DNA from: Roseovarius nitratireducens
GTDB taxonomy: Bacteria > Pseudomonadota > Alphaproteobacteria > Rhodobacterales > Rhodobacteraceae
Length of the DNA stretch: 64,000 nt
Reading direction: 5' to 3'
NCBI RefSeq assembly: GCF_002925845.1
Contig: NZ_PDNI01000058.1
Coordinates: 124,001-188,000, forward strand
Position numbers and translations under genes: made by a program
The notes under the pieces: generated by a model
Told to the model about the DNA's origin: nothing
Database searches by the model: none
What the model saw: only the letters and a program-made list of their open reading frames with translations
Part shown: positions 26,533-35,026 of the stretch, piece by piece
Layout: the number at the start of each line of letters is the position of its first letter
Position numbering within the stretch: position 1 is the first letter of the stretch

Positions 26533-28569
26533 TTATTGCACGCACATCAGCCGCAGCGCGTCGTGGATGGCGGCGTGGATGTTGCGGGCGCTGACCGCGT
26601 CGCCGATGCGGAAGAGCTGAAACGCGCCGTCGGGATTGGCGGCGAGGGTCTGGGGCCGCCCGGCGATCAGCGCGTCGTGATCCACCGCGCCGCCGTTGCG
26701 CGAGAGGGGCCGCAGATCGTGGTAGAGATCGTCGAGCGGCAGGGTGCCGTGATTGACCACCACCTGGTCGAATTCCGCATCAAAGCTGTGATCGGAGTAA
26801 TCCGTGCCGATGGTGGCGCGCAGCCGGTTGCCCGCGCGCGCGACCGATTTGAGGCGGCGCGCGACGGTCATGGTCACGGGCTTGTCCTGAAGGCTGCGCA
26901 TGTAGGGCACGAGGTTCATCCCCATCACCTCTGGGGCGAAGCTGCGGTCGGGGGTCATCACCTCGACCGTCGATCCCGCCTGCGCGATCACCTCTGCTGC
27001 CTGAAGGGCCGCGTGGTCGCCCGCGTCGTCGAACAGCAGAACCTCGCGCCCCGGCCTCACATCGCCGGTGAGGATGTCCCATGCCGTCACCGTGAGGTCG
27101 TTGCCCGCGTCGAGGATGTCCTGCTGCGCCAGCCCGCCGGTGGCGACGATCACGAAATCGGGGTCGAGCGCGGTCACGTCCGCCGTCTCGGCCCACACGT
27201 TGAAGCGAAAGTCCACGTCACGCGCCGCGCATTGGGCCATGCGCCAGTCGATGATGCCGATGAGTTCGGACCGGCGACGCGATTGCGCGGCGAGCCGGAC
27301 CTGACCGCCGGGCTGGTCGGCGGCCTCGAACACGGTGACGTGGTGGCCGCGTGTGGCGGCGACGCGCGCGGCCTCGAGCCCGCCGGGGCCGGCACCGACG
27401 ATCACCACGCGGCGGGGGCTCTCGCTTTGCAAAATTTCATGAGGCAGGTCGAGTTCGCGGCCCGTGGCGGCGTTGTGGATGCACAGCGCCTCGCCGCCCT
27501 GGTAGATACGGTCGAGGCAATAGGTGGCGCCGACGCACGGGCGGATATCGTCCTCGCGCCCCTCGGCAATCTTGGCCACGATGCGCGGCTCTGCCATGTG
27601 GGCGCGGGTCATGCCGACCATGTCGAGCTGTCCGGTGGCCACCGCGTGGCGGGCGGTGGCCACGTCGGGGATGCGCGCGGCGTGGAAGGTGGGCAGGCCG
27701 ATCTCGGCCCGCACGCGGCCCGCGAAATCGAGATGGGGCGCCGATTTCATGCCCTGCACCGGGATCACGTCGGTGAGTTTGGCGTCGGTATCGACGCGGC
27801 CCCGGATCACGTTGAGAAAATCGACCATGCCGCTCGCCTTTAGCCGGTGGCCGATGGCGAGCCCGTCACGGGCCGTGATGCCGTGCGGGGCGAGATCGTC
27901 GGCGGTGTAGCGCACGCCGACGATGAAATCCGGGCCGACACGGTCGCGGATGGCCGACAGCACGTCGAGAGAGAAGCGCATCCGCGCCTCGAGATCGCCG
28001 TTCCAGGGCGCGTCGAGCGCGTTCTGGCGCGGCGCCCAGAAGGCATCCATCAGGTGGCCGTAGGCCTCGAGTTCGATCCCGTCGAGCCCGGCGTCCTGCA
28101 TCCGCTCGGCGGCATCGGCGTAATCGGCGATGATGCGGGCGATATCCCAATCCTCCATCACCTTGGGAAAGGCGCGGTGGGCGGGTTCGCGCAGGGCGGA
28201 AGGGGCCAGCGAGGGCAGCCAGTCGCCCCGGTCCCAGCGGGTGCGCCAGCCCAGGTGGGTCAGTTGGATCATCACCGCGCAGCCGTGGTCGTGGCATTCA
28301 TCGGCGAGCTTGCGCAGCCACGGCACCACCTCGTCGCGGTAGGCGAGGATGTTGTTGAAGGCGGGCGGGCTGTCGCGGCTGACCACCGCCGATCCGGCGG
28401 TCATGGTGAGCGCCACGCCACCCCTGGCGCGTTCGACATGGTAGGCGCGGTAGCGGTCCTTGGGCAGCCCGTCCTCGGCATAGGCGGGCTCGTGGCTGGT
28501 GGTCATGATGCGGTTCTTCAGCGTGAGATGACGCAGCGTGTAGGGCTGAAGGAGCGGATCGCGGGACAT
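26533..28569 (-). CDS. NADH:flavin oxidoreductase, trimethylamine-dehydrogenase-like (N-methylproline demethylase type)
   Basis: A 678-residue flavoprotein. An N-terminal Old-Yellow-Enzyme TIM barrel binds FMN (LKNRIMTTSHEPAY; HGCAVMIQLTHLGWR). A cysteine cluster PCVGATYCLDRIYQGGEALC follows, and then an FAD/NAD(P)-binding domain (VVIVGAGPGGLEAARVAA). The domain order is that of trimethylamine dehydrogenase and dienoyl-CoA reductase. The sequence most resembles demethylases of N-methylproline/stachydrine, which would use a betaine osmolyte as nutrient. The Cys cluster has three rather than four cysteines. The ATG at 28569 has CGGAGGCCCGCCC upstream. No transporter or partner gene is adjacent. 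Confidence 0.82.
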   Translation of the reverse strand: MSRDPLLQPYTLRHLTLKNRIMTTSHEPAYAEDGLPKDRYRAYHVERARGGVALTMTAGSAVVSRDSPPAFNNILAYRDEVVPWLRKLADECHDHGCAVMIQLTHLGWRTRWDRGDWLPSLAPSALREPAHRAFPKVMEDWDIARIIADYADAAERMQDAGLDGIELEAYGHLMDAFWAPRQNALDAPWNGDLEARMRFSLDVLSAIRDRVGPDFIVGVRYTADDLAPHGITARDGLAIGHRLKASGMVDFLNVIRGRVDTDAKLTDVIPVQGMKSAPHLDFAGRVRAEIGLPTFHAARIPDVATARHAVATGQLDMVGMTRAHMAEPRIVAKIAEGREDDIRPCVGATYCLDRIYQGGEALCIHNAATGRELDLPHEILQSESPRRVVIVGAGPGGLEAARVAATRGHHVTVFEAADQPGGQVRLAAQSRRRSELIGIIDWRMAQCAARDVDFRFNVWAETADVTALDPDFVIVATGGLAQQDILDAGNDLTVTAWDILTGDVRPGREVLLFDDAGDHAALQAAEVIAQAGSTVEVMTPDRSFAPEVMGMNLVPYMRSLQDKPVTMTVARRLKSVARAGNRLRATIGTDYSDHSFDAEFDQVVVNHGTLPLDDLYHDLRPLSRNGGAVDHDALIAGRPQTLAANPDGAFQLFRIGDAVSARNIHAAIHDALRLMCVQ

Positions 28570-28641
28570 GGGCGGGCCTCCGGGCTGGCGGGTCGCGGTG
28601 AAGCGTGCCGTGGCCGGGGCAGGGATGCAAGGGGGAGGTTA

Positions 28642-28874
28642 TGGCCTGGAGCGGACCATGAACCATCCGGTGATGAGCCGCGCGAGCGCCAGCCCGCGGG
28701 ATGGCGGTGCAACGGCTGGTCTATCGCGCTTTATTCCGGGGTTCCCGAGTAACATCAGAGCTTTGCGCCAACGTCACCCTATCGCCAGCCCTCGGGGGCG
28801 GGCTGGCGATGGCGCGGCGGCCTTCGGCCTTGATTCCGCGCCGGGGCCAGGCACCGAACGTCCGTTCCAGGCCA
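28642..28874 (+). repeat. Dispersed inverted-repeat element, copy 2
   Basis: This fills most of the 389-bp gap between the flavoprotein and transketolase. Outer arms TGGCCTGGAGCGGAC (28642-28656) and GTCCGTTCCAGGCCA (28860-28874) are inverted repeats, 14 of 15 matching. Inner arms are CGCGCGAGCGCCAGCCCGC (28679-28697) and a 17/19 complement at 28798-28816. The unit aligns with 8113-8345 on the opposite strand. It has no convincing ORF. The remaining bases of the gap hold the flavoprotein leader and a GC stem-loop near transketolase. Confidence 0.78.
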
Positions 28875-28922
28875 AGTGCCGCCGCGCCCTGCCTTGCGGC
28901 ACATAACCGGGGGCCAAGCTGT

Positions 28923-28944
28923 GGGGGGCGCGTCGGCGCCCCCC
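28923..28944 (-). terminator. GC stem-loop 15 nt beyond the transketolase stop
   Basis: GGGGGGCGC (28923-28931) pairs perfectly with GCGCCCCCC (28936-28944) around GTCG. It lies directly downstream of the transketolase stop, but no U-tract follows, so termination would be inefficient or Rho-dependent. An 11-C run (28939-28949) makes this site prone to slippage. Confidence 0.45.
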
Positions 28945-28958
28945 CCCCCGGTGTCGCC

Positions 28959-30974
28959 TCAGAGCAGCGATTTCACCTCGGCGGCCACCGCCTCTGCGGT
29001 GATGCCGAACTTCTCGTAGAGCACCTCGGCGGGCGCGGAGGCGCCGAAATCGTGCATGCCGACGAAGCCGCCCTTGTCGCGGCGGCCGCGCTCGCCGTAG
29101 AGCCAGCGATCCCAGCCGAAGCGGACCCCGGCCTCGACCGCGACGCGCACCGGCCCGGCGGGCAGGACGCGGCGGCGGTAAGCCTCGGTCTGATCCTCGA
29201 ACAGCTCCCAGCAGGGCATGGAGACGACCCGCGTGCCGATGCCCTCGGCCTGCAACAGATCGCGTGCCTGCATCGCGATTTCGACCTCCGAGCCGGTGGC
29301 GAGGATGATCGCGCGGCGCTTGCCCTCGGCCTCGGCCAGCACGTAGGCACCCTGCGCGCTGAGGTTCTTGGTCTTGTGCGTGGTGCGCAGCGTCGGCAGG
29401 CCCTGGCGGGTGAGCGACAGAACCGAGGGCGCGTCCTTGGATTGCAGGGCCAGTTCCCACGCCTCGGCGGTCTCGACCGTGTCGCAGGGGCGGAAGACAT
29501 GGGTGTTGGGCGTGGCGCGTGAAATCGCCAGGTGCTCGACCGGCTGGTGGGTGGGGCCGTCCTCGCCCAGACCGATGCTGTCATGGGTCATGACGAAGAC
29601 GGTCGGCACCTTCATCAACGCCGCCAGCCGCATGGCGGGGCGGGCGTAGTCGGTAAAGCACATGAAGGTGCCGCCATAGGGGCGGATGCCGCCATGCAGC
29701 ACCATGCCGTTCATCGCCGCGGCCATGCCGTGCTCGCGGATGCCGTAATGGATGTAGCGGCCCTTGCGGTTATCGATGTCGAACACGGTCATGTCGCCCG
29801 AGCGGGTGTTGTTCGAGCCCGACAGGTCGGCCGAGCCGCCGATGGTCTCGGGCATGATCGGGTTGATCACCTCGAGGACCATCTCGCTCGACTTGCGGGT
29901 GGCCACCTTGGGGGCTTCCTCGCTGATCTGCTTTTTCAGCGCGCGGATGCGGGAGGTGAGCTTGGCCGGCACCTCGCGGGCGAAGATGCGCGTGATCTCG
30001 GCCTGCCGAGTGGGCGAGGCGGATTCGAGCCGGGCGGCCCAGGCGTCGAACTCGGGCGCGCCGCGGCGGCCGATCTCTTCCCAGGCGGATTTGACGTCCG
30101 ACGGGATCTCGAACGGGCCGTGGGGCCAGCCATAGGCGGTCTTGGCCGCGGCGAGCTGGTCCATGTCGGTGAGTGCGCCGTGGCCCTTGGAGGTATCCTG
30201 CGCGGCGTGGCCGAGCGCGATATGGGTCTTGCAGGCGATCATCGTGGGCAGATCGGACGCCTTGGCCGCGGTGAGGGCGGCGTCGATGGCGTCGGGGTCA
30301 TGGCCGTCGATCTCGATCACTTCCCAGCCGCTGGCGCGGAAGCGCGCCACCTGATCGGTGCGATCGGCGAGGTCCACGCTGCCGTCGATGGTGATGTTGT
30401 TGTTGTCCCACAGCACGGTGAGTCGCGACAGGCGCTGGCGCCCCGCGAGGGTGATCGCCTCCTGGCTCACCCCCTCCATCAGGCAGCCGTCACCGGCGAT
30501 CACGTAGGTGCGGTGATCCATCAGCTTGGGCCCGAAGCGGGCGCGCAGGGATTCCTCGGCGATGGCGAAGCCGACGGCGTTGGAAATGCCCTGCCCGAGC
30601 GGGCCGGTGGTGGTCTCGATGCCGCTGGCGTGGCCGTATTCCGGGTGGCCCGCCGTGCGCGCGCCCCATTGCCGGAAATTGCGGATTTCCCCGATCGTCA
30701 TGTCGGCATAGCCGGTCAGGTGCAGCAGCGAATAGAGCAGCATCGAGCCGTGCCCCGCCGACAGGATGAAGCGGTCGCGGTCGGGCCAGTCGGGATTGCG
30801 CGGATCGAACTTGAGGTGCTTTTCATAAAGCACGGTGGCCACGTCGGCCATGCCCATCGGCATCCCGGAATGGCCGGATTTGGCGGCGGCGACGGCGTCG
30901 AGGGTCAGCGCGCGGATGGCCGCGGCTTTGGTCCAATGGTCGGGGTGCGCTGCGCGCAGGGCTGCGATATCCAA
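28959..30974 (-). CDS. tkt: Transketolase
   Basis: A 671-residue thiamine-diphosphate enzyme of the pentose phosphate and Calvin pathways, transferring two-carbon ketol units. N-terminal [18 protein letters not shown], the ThDP motif beginning [13 protein letters not shown], and [15 protein letters not shown] are all present. The pyrimidine domain has [19 protein letters not shown]. Length is standard. The start is TTG 30974, where the conserved N-terminus begins and AAAGGA lies 8-13 nt upstream; longer in-frame reading runs into the divergent gene. It diverges from the zapA operon across 202 bp with no clear operator. Confidence 0.93.
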   Translation of the reverse strand: MDIAALRAAHPDHWTKAAAIRALTLDAVAAAKSGHSGMPMGMADVATVLYEKHLKFDPRNPDWPDRDRFILSAGHGSMLLYSLLHLTGYADMTIGEIRNFRQWGARTAGHPEYGHASGIETTTGPLGQGISNAVGFAIAEESLRARFGPKLMDHRTYVIAGDGCLMEGVSQEAITLAGRQRLSRLTVLWDNNNITIDGSVDLADRTDQVARFRASGWEVIEIDGHDPDAIDAALTAAKASDLPTMIACKTHIALGHAAQDTSKGHGALTDMDQLAAAKTAYGWPHGPFEIPSDVKSAWEEIGRRGAPEFDAWAARLESASPTRQAEITRIFAREVPAKLTSRIRALKKQISEEAPKVATRKSSEMVLEVINPIMPETIGGSADLSGSNNTRSGDMTVFDIDNRKGRYIHYGIREHGMAAAMNGMVLHGGIRPYGGTFMCFTDYARPAMRLAALMKVPTVFVMTHDSIGLGEDGPTHQPVEHLAISRATPNTHVFRPCDTVETAEAWELALQSKDAPSVLSLTRQGLPTLRTTHKTKNLSAQGAYVLAEAEGKRRAIILATGSEVEIAMQARDLLQAEGIGTRVVSMPCWELFEDQTEAYRRRVLPAGPVRVAVEAGVRFGWDRWLYGERGRRDKGGFVGMHDFGASAPAEVLYEKFGITAEAVAAEVKSLL

Positions 30975-31176
30975 GGGGGCGTCCTTTGAGCGGTGTGGCG
31001 GTTGACCGCTCAATACCAGCCCGCACCGGGAATTCAAGCGCGGCGCGGCCCGTGGCGGCGGTGCGCGTGGCCGTTGGGGGGCGCATTTTCGCCCTGATGC
31101 GTCTAGACTTGATCGACACCTACCAGTCGTGCGATTCGTTGAGGTCAAGGACAGAAAGAAACGAGGGATCGGGGAG

Positions 31177-31728
31177 ATGAACCAGATCGAGGAGTTGCAG
31201 ACCCGGATCACCGCGGCGCTGGAGCGCATCCAGCGGGGCGTGGAGGCCCGCGCCGAGGCGGAGGCTGTGCGAAAGGACGATGACGCGACCGATGGCGCGG
31301 AGCTGGCCACCCTTCGGCAGGAGCTGGAGGATGAGCGGCTCGTGACCGCGCAACTGGAAGAGCGTATCCGGGTGCTGCATGAGCGGCTCGAGGAAAAGGA
31401 GGCGGCGCTCGCCGCCGCGCAGGACGGGCAGGGCGGGCAGGACGGGCAGGGCGCGCAGTCCGAGACGATGACGCGGCTCGATGCCGACCTGCAATCGCTG
31501 CGCGCGGCCAACGCGCAGCTGCGTGAAAGCAACGCGGCGCTGCGCACGGCGCACGCGGCGGGTGTGGCAGACCCGGACGCGATCAACGCCTCGCTTCAGG
31601 CCGAGCTTGACGCGCTGCGCGTGGCAAGGGACGCGGATCATGACGAGATCGCGGCCGTGCTGGCCGAGATCGACAGTGCGGTGGCCGGGGCCGCGCCCGG
31701 CGCAGCGGATCAGACGGAGGACGCGTGA
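31177..31728 (+). CDS. Coiled-coil protein upstream of zapA
   Basis: A 183-residue, strongly acidic, Ala/Glu/Arg-rich protein. Two heptad-rich helices (about 1-80 and 95-165) are separated by a Gly/Gln linker containing [13 protein letters not shown]. No enzymatic motif is seen. The ATG at 31177 has a modest ATCGGGGAG site and is preferred to an upstream in-frame start at 31129. Its stop TGA shares one base with the zapA ATG. The coupling suggests a partner in division-ring assembly, which is an inference. Confidence 0.75.
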   Translation: MNQIEELQTRITAALERIQRGVEARAEAEAVRKDDDATDGAELATLRQELEDERLVTAQLEERIRVLHERLEEKEAALAAAQDGQGGQDGQGAQSETMTRLDADLQSLRAANAQLRESNAALRTAHAAGVADPDAINASLQAELDALRVARDADHDEIAAVLAEIDSAVAGAAPGAADQTEDA

Positions 31729-32105
31729 TGCCCGAGGTGACCATCGAGATCGACGGGCGGACCTTCGAGGTGGCCTGCCAGGAGGGTGAGGAGAGCTATC
31801 TCCGTTTCGCGGCGAAATTGCTTGACGAGGAGGCCGCGGTGCTGAGCGCACAGGTGGGCCGCGTGCCCGAGGCGCGGATGTTGTTGATGGCCGGGCTGAT
31901 GCTGGCCGACAAGACCGCGGGGCTGCAGGACCGGCTCGCTACGGCGGAGGCCGAGCTGGAAAGCCTGCGCGCCACCCCCAAGCCCGAACCCGAGCGCGTG
32001 GAGGTGCCGGTGGTGCCCGAGGAGGTGGTGGACACGCTGTCGGAGATCGCCGCCCGGGCCGAGGCGCTGGCCGACACCGTCGACCCCCCTGGCGCCGGTG
32101 GCTGA
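31728..32105 (+). CDS. zapA: Cell division protein ZapA
   Basis: A 125-residue ZapA-family protein, which binds and cross-links FtsZ filaments in the Z-ring. The N-terminal half (VTIEIDGRTFEVACQEGEE, followed by LRFAAKLLDEEAAVL and RMLLMAGLMLADK) matches the ZapA fold; the rest is a coiled coil and a Pro/Glu-rich tail. The ATG at 31728 is in a TGATG overlap with the upstream stop, with CGGAGGA nearby. The membrane gene following it overlaps its 3' end. Confidence 0.85.
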   Translation: MPEVTIEIDGRTFEVACQEGEESYLRFAAKLLDEEAAVLSAQVGRVPEARMLLMAGLMLADKTAGLQDRLATAEAELESLRATPKPEPERVEVPVVPEEVVDTLSEIAARAEALADTVDPPGAGG

Positions 32106-32514
32106 TGCCCTGCTGAAGCTCGTCGCGCTGGCGTTGCTGGTCGCGGTGATCGGCGTGATGACCTTTATCCGGCTGGCCCCGTCCGAGCCGATGCGCTGGC
32201 ACCAGATGCCCGAGACGATCACCGACCGCGACCTCGAAGGCGGGGCGATGCGGCGCGCGGAGGGCGATCTGGCCGCGCTGGATGCGATCATCCGCGACAC
32301 GCCGCGCACGCGGGTGCTGGCGGGGTCGGTGGAGCAGGGCATGGTGACCTATGTCACGCGCTCGCGCGTGTTCGGCTTTCCCGATTACACGACGGTGCGT
32401 CAGGACGGGAACATGCTGGAGATTTACGGGCGGCTGCGCTTTGGCCGCTCAGATCTGGGCGTGAACGCCGGGCGCATCGACGGCTGGCTCGGGCGTCTGG
32501 CCGAGGCTCGATGA
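32098..32514 (+). CDS. DUF1499 family protein with N-terminal membrane anchor
   Basis: A 138-residue protein. An N-terminal helix (LLKLVALALLVAVIGVMTFI) is followed by the DUF1499-type domain (RLAPSEPMRWH; TYVTRSRVFGFPDYTTV; LEIYGRLRFGRSDLGVN), probably facing the periplasm. Function is unknown. The start is GTG 32098, overlapping the end of zapA by 8 nt, without a good ribosome binding site, so translational coupling is likely. Its 3' end overlaps the convergent small secreted gene by 66 nt. Confidence 0.75.
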   Translation: MADALLKLVALALLVAVIGVMTFIRLAPSEPMRWHQMPETITDRDLEGGAMRRAEGDLAALDAIIRDTPRTRVLAGSVEQGMVTYVTRSRVFGFPDYTTVRQDGNMLEIYGRLRFGRSDLGVNAGRIDGWLGRLAEAR

Positions 32515-32733
32515 CAGGCAGCCGTCGCTGACCTTGCGCCAGATCGGCACGTTGAGCGACATGGCGCAGCGCGCCATGAACATCCGGCCATCCACGCGCA
32601 GGCAGGTCATCTCGCCCATTTCCACCCGTTCGCCCTGGCCATCGGTGCAGTAGCACTCCACCGTCTTGCCGCCGATGGTGGCGTCCGAAAGGGCCGGTGT
32701 GGCCGCGAGGATGAGGGGCAGGAGGTAACGCAT
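32449..32733 (-). CDS. Small secreted Cys-containing protein
   Basis: A 94-residue precursor with a signal peptide (MRYLLPLILAATPALSDA). The mature part has a clustered CYCTDGQGERVEMGEMTC and later Cys residues near RCAMSLNVPIW and DGC, giving about five cysteines, likely disulfide-bonded in the periplasm. I recall short proteins of this pattern in Rhodobacteraceae, but no function is known to me. The ATG at 32733 lies only 6 nt after a -10-like TATACT, so the message may be leaderless. The last 22 codons overlap the DUF1499 gene in antisense; the conserved-looking part ends before that. Confidence 0.65.
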   Translation of the reverse strand: MRYLLPLILAATPALSDATIGGKTVECYCTDGQGERVEMGEMTCLRVDGRMFMARCAMSLNVPIWRKVSDGCLSSSLGQTPEPAVDAPGVHAQI

Positions 32734-32739
32734 TCGAAA

Positions 32740-32769
32740 AGTATAGCACGGGCCTGCGCCGGTCACCAA
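32740..32769 (-). promoter_or_regulatory. Candidate promoter of the small secreted gene
   Basis: On the minus strand TTGGTG (32769-32764) is followed after 18 nt by TATACT (32745-32740). The ATG begins 6 nt later, so transcription would start at or near the first codon. Confidence 0.5.
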
Positions 32770-32818
32770 GGCACGGATGCGGGACCGAGCGTCGCACGAG
32801 CGGGAGGCCGGGGAGTGG

Positions 32819-32839
32819 GTATTTGAGCCAAGAAGAAGC
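32819..32839 (+). repeat. Short recurrent intergenic motif, copy B
   Basis: GTATTTGAGCCAAGAAGAAGC matches the copy at 13243-13263. As there, it lies in a gap roughly 80-120 bp before a plus-strand gene, here prfA. Confidence 0.45.
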
Positions 32840-32922
32840 GCGGGGCGGGGAGTGGCGCGGTGGGGGAGGGACGGCGATGCGCCCTTGACCGGGGCGGGAC
32901 GATGGGACAGAGGATCGCGGTC

Positions 32923-33969
32923 ATGGTGCCCTTGGACAGATTGCAGCGGATCGTGGAGCGTTTCGAGTATATCGAGGCGCAGATGGCGCAGGGCGGCGGC
33001 GATCTGGCGCGGCTGGGACGCGAATATGCCGAGTTGCGCCCCGTGGTGGAGGAAATCCGCACGTACCGGCAGGCGCTGGACGATCTCGAGGCGGCGCGCG
33101 GGATGCTCGACGACGCGGAGATGCGCGAGCTGGCCGAGGGCGAGATCGCCGGGATCGAGGCGAGGCTGCCGGAGATGGAGCAGGCGCTGCGGCTGGCGCT
33201 GTTGCCGCGCGACGTCGCCGATGCCCGGCCCGCGATCCTGGAAATCCGGCCCGGAACGGGGGGCGAGGAGGCCGCCCTGTTCGCCGCCGACCTGATGCGC
33301 ATGTACGCCCGTCACGCCGAGGCGCGGGGCTGGTCCTTCGAGGTGATCGAGGAGCAGTGGAGCGAGCTTGGCGGTCTGCGAGAGCTTGTGGCGCGGGTGA
33401 AGGGCGAGGGGGTGTTCGCGCGGCTCAAGTTCGAATCCGGGGTGCACCGGGTGCAGCGCGTCCCCGAGACGGAATCGGGCGGGCGCATCCATACCTCGGC
33501 AGCCACGGTCGCCGTGCTGCCCGAGGCCGAGGCGGTGGACGTGGCAATTGATCCGAATGATCTGCGCATCGACACGATGCGGTCTTCGGGCGCCGGCGGG
33601 CAGCACGTCAACACAACCGATTCGGCGGTGCGGATCACCCACCTGCCCACCGGCGTGGTGGTCACGAGCAGCCAGAAATCGCAGCACCGCAATCGCGACA
33701 TCGCGATGGACGTGTTGCGCGCGCGGCTTTTTGACATGGAACGGCAGAAGGCGCAGGGCGACCGCGCGGCGGAGCGGGCGGCGCAGGTCGGCTCTGGCGA
33801 CCGGTCTGAGCGCATCCGCACCTACAATTTCCCTCAGGGGCGTGTCACCGATCACCGGATCGGGCTGACGCTCTACAAGCTCGACCAGGTGATGCAGGGG
33901 GACCTGGACGATCTGACCGACGCGCTCATCTCGGATGCGCAGGCGCGGCTGCTGGCCGAGGTGGAATGA
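32923..33969 (+). CDS. prfA: Peptide chain release factor 1
   Basis: A 348-residue RF1, which recognises UAA and UAG and triggers peptidyl-tRNA hydrolysis. The anticodon-like PxT loop is PET (181-183) within [17 protein letters not shown], and the catalytic GGQ is at 225-227 ([17 protein letters not shown]). The ATG at 32923 is chosen because AGAGGA lies 8-9 nt upstream and the family N-terminus starts there; ATG 32902 would add seven residues. The gene overlaps prmC by 4 nt, the classic arrangement of RF1 with its own methyltransferase. Confidence 0.95.
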   Translation: MVPLDRLQRIVERFEYIEAQMAQGGGDLARLGREYAELRPVVEEIRTYRQALDDLEAARGMLDDAEMRELAEGEIAGIEARLPEMEQALRLALLPRDVADARPAILEIRPGTGGEEAALFAADLMRMYARHAEARGWSFEVIEEQWSELGGLRELVARVKGEGVFARLKFESGVHRVQRVPETESGGRIHTSAATVAVLPEAEAVDVAIDPNDLRIDTMRSSGAGGQHVNTTDSAVRITHLPTGVVVTSSQKSQHRNRDIAMDVLRARLFDMERQKAQGDRAAERAAQVGSGDRSERIRTYNFPQGRVTDHRIGLTLYKLDQVMQGDLDDLTDALISDAQARLLAEVE

Positions 33970-34811
33970 GCGTGCGCGCGGCGCTGGCGATGGCGCAGAA
34001 GGCGCTGGCGGAGGCCGGGATCGAGGGCGCGGCGGGGGATGCGCGCGCGCTGGTGTCCGAGGCCGCGGGGGTGGCGCGCGACCGCCTGACGCTGCATCTG
34101 GGGGATGAGTTGGACGCGGGCGCGCGGGCGCGGCTCGACGCGATGCTGGCGCGGCGGGTGGCACGCGAGCCGGTGGCGCGCATCCTCGGGCGGCGGGTGT
34201 TCTGGAGGCGGGATTTCGCGGTGACGGCGGACGTGCTCGACCCGCGCCCCGAGACCGAGTGCCTGATCGCCGAGGCGCTGGCGGGGCCGGTGCCGGTGCG
34301 GCTCCTTGATCTGGGCACCGGGAGCGGCTGTATCGCGGTGACGCTTCTGGCGGAGTGGTCCGGCGCGCGGGGCGTGGCGACGGATATATCGGGTGCCGCG
34401 CTGGCCGTGGCGGCGGAGAACGCGGCGCGGTATGGGGTGGCGGGGCGGCTCGACCTGGTGGAGAGCGATTGGTTTGAAGGCGTGGCCGGGCGGTTCGACC
34501 TCGTGGTGTCGAACCCGCCCTATATCGCCGCCGCCGAGATGGCGGGGCTGGCGCCGGAGGTGGTGCGCCACGATCCCGAGGGCGCACTGAGCGATGGCGG
34601 CGACGGGCTGGGGGCCTATCGTGCGATCGCGGGCGGCGTGATGCCGCATCTCGCCCCCGGAGGGCGTGTGCTGGTCGAGATCGGCGCGGCGCAGGGGGCG
34701 CAGGTGGCCGACCTGTTTGCGCGCGCGGGGCTGGCGCAGGTGCGAATCCTGCCCGATCTCGACGGGCGCGACCGGGTGGTGGCGGGGCGGCATCCCGCCG
34801 AAACGGCGTGA
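33966..34811 (+). CDS. prmC: Release factor glutamine methyltransferase
   Basis: A 281-residue SAM-dependent enzyme that methylates the Gln of the GGQ motif in release factors. The SAM-binding [16 protein letters not shown] and the substrate motif [12 protein letters not shown] (NPPY) are intact. The N-terminal helical domain is also present (about 1-70). The ATG overlaps the prfA stop (ATGA), giving translational coupling with its substrate gene. Confidence 0.95.
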   Translation: MSVRAALAMAQKALAEAGIEGAAGDARALVSEAAGVARDRLTLHLGDELDAGARARLDAMLARRVAREPVARILGRRVFWRRDFAVTADVLDPRPETECLIAEALAGPVPVRLLDLGTGSGCIAVTLLAEWSGARGVATDISGAALAVAAENAARYGVAGRLDLVESDWFEGVAGRFDLVVSNPPYIAAAEMAGLAPEVVRHDPEGALSDGGDGLGAYRAIAGGVMPHLAPGGRVLVEIGAAQGAQVADLFARAGLAQVRILPDLDGRDRVVAGRHPAETA

Positions 34812-34889
34812 GTTGCGGGAAAATACGCGGATTCTATGCGAAATACCGTGGTTTTCGCTTGTAAGGCACCGGCGGGCATGGTTAGACAG

Positions 34890-34934
34890 GGTATCGCTCA
34901 GATGGACCCCTCTTCGGGTGTCTCGGGCGATATC
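34890..34934 (+). other. Stable hairpin in the leader of the DUF4167 gene
   Basis: GGTATCGC (34890-34897) pairs with GCGATATC (34927-34934) with one G-U pair. Inside, AGA/TCT and ACCC/GGGT stack under a 6-nt loop. There is no T-tract, so it is not a normal terminator. It may be a structured 5' leader element or a processing site between prmC and the DUF4167 gene, whose own ATG lacks a good ribosome binding site. The 215-bp gap shows nothing else. Confidence 0.4.
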
Positions 34935-35026
34935 AAGCCAAGACATGTCCGATCCGGGATTGTGAGGCGCGCGGCGCGCCGGTCGGATCAAGCGGCACTC
35001 AGACCACAAGGCTGGACTGCAAGCAT

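Noticed and set aside
28939-28949. Poly-C run as a phase-variation switch
   Set aside because: It lies outside any coding frame, between a stem-loop and the transketolase stop, so it can hardly switch a protein on or off.
28959-31586. Transketolase with a 200-residue N-terminal extension
   Set aside because: The extension is antisense to the coiled-coil gene; the conserved transketolase N-terminus and a ribosome binding site place the start at TTG 30974.
32449-34587. A 712-codon minus-strand frame opposite prfA and prmC
   Set aside because: Only the last 94 codons look like a protein; the rest is Pro/Arg-rich antisense of two solid genes.
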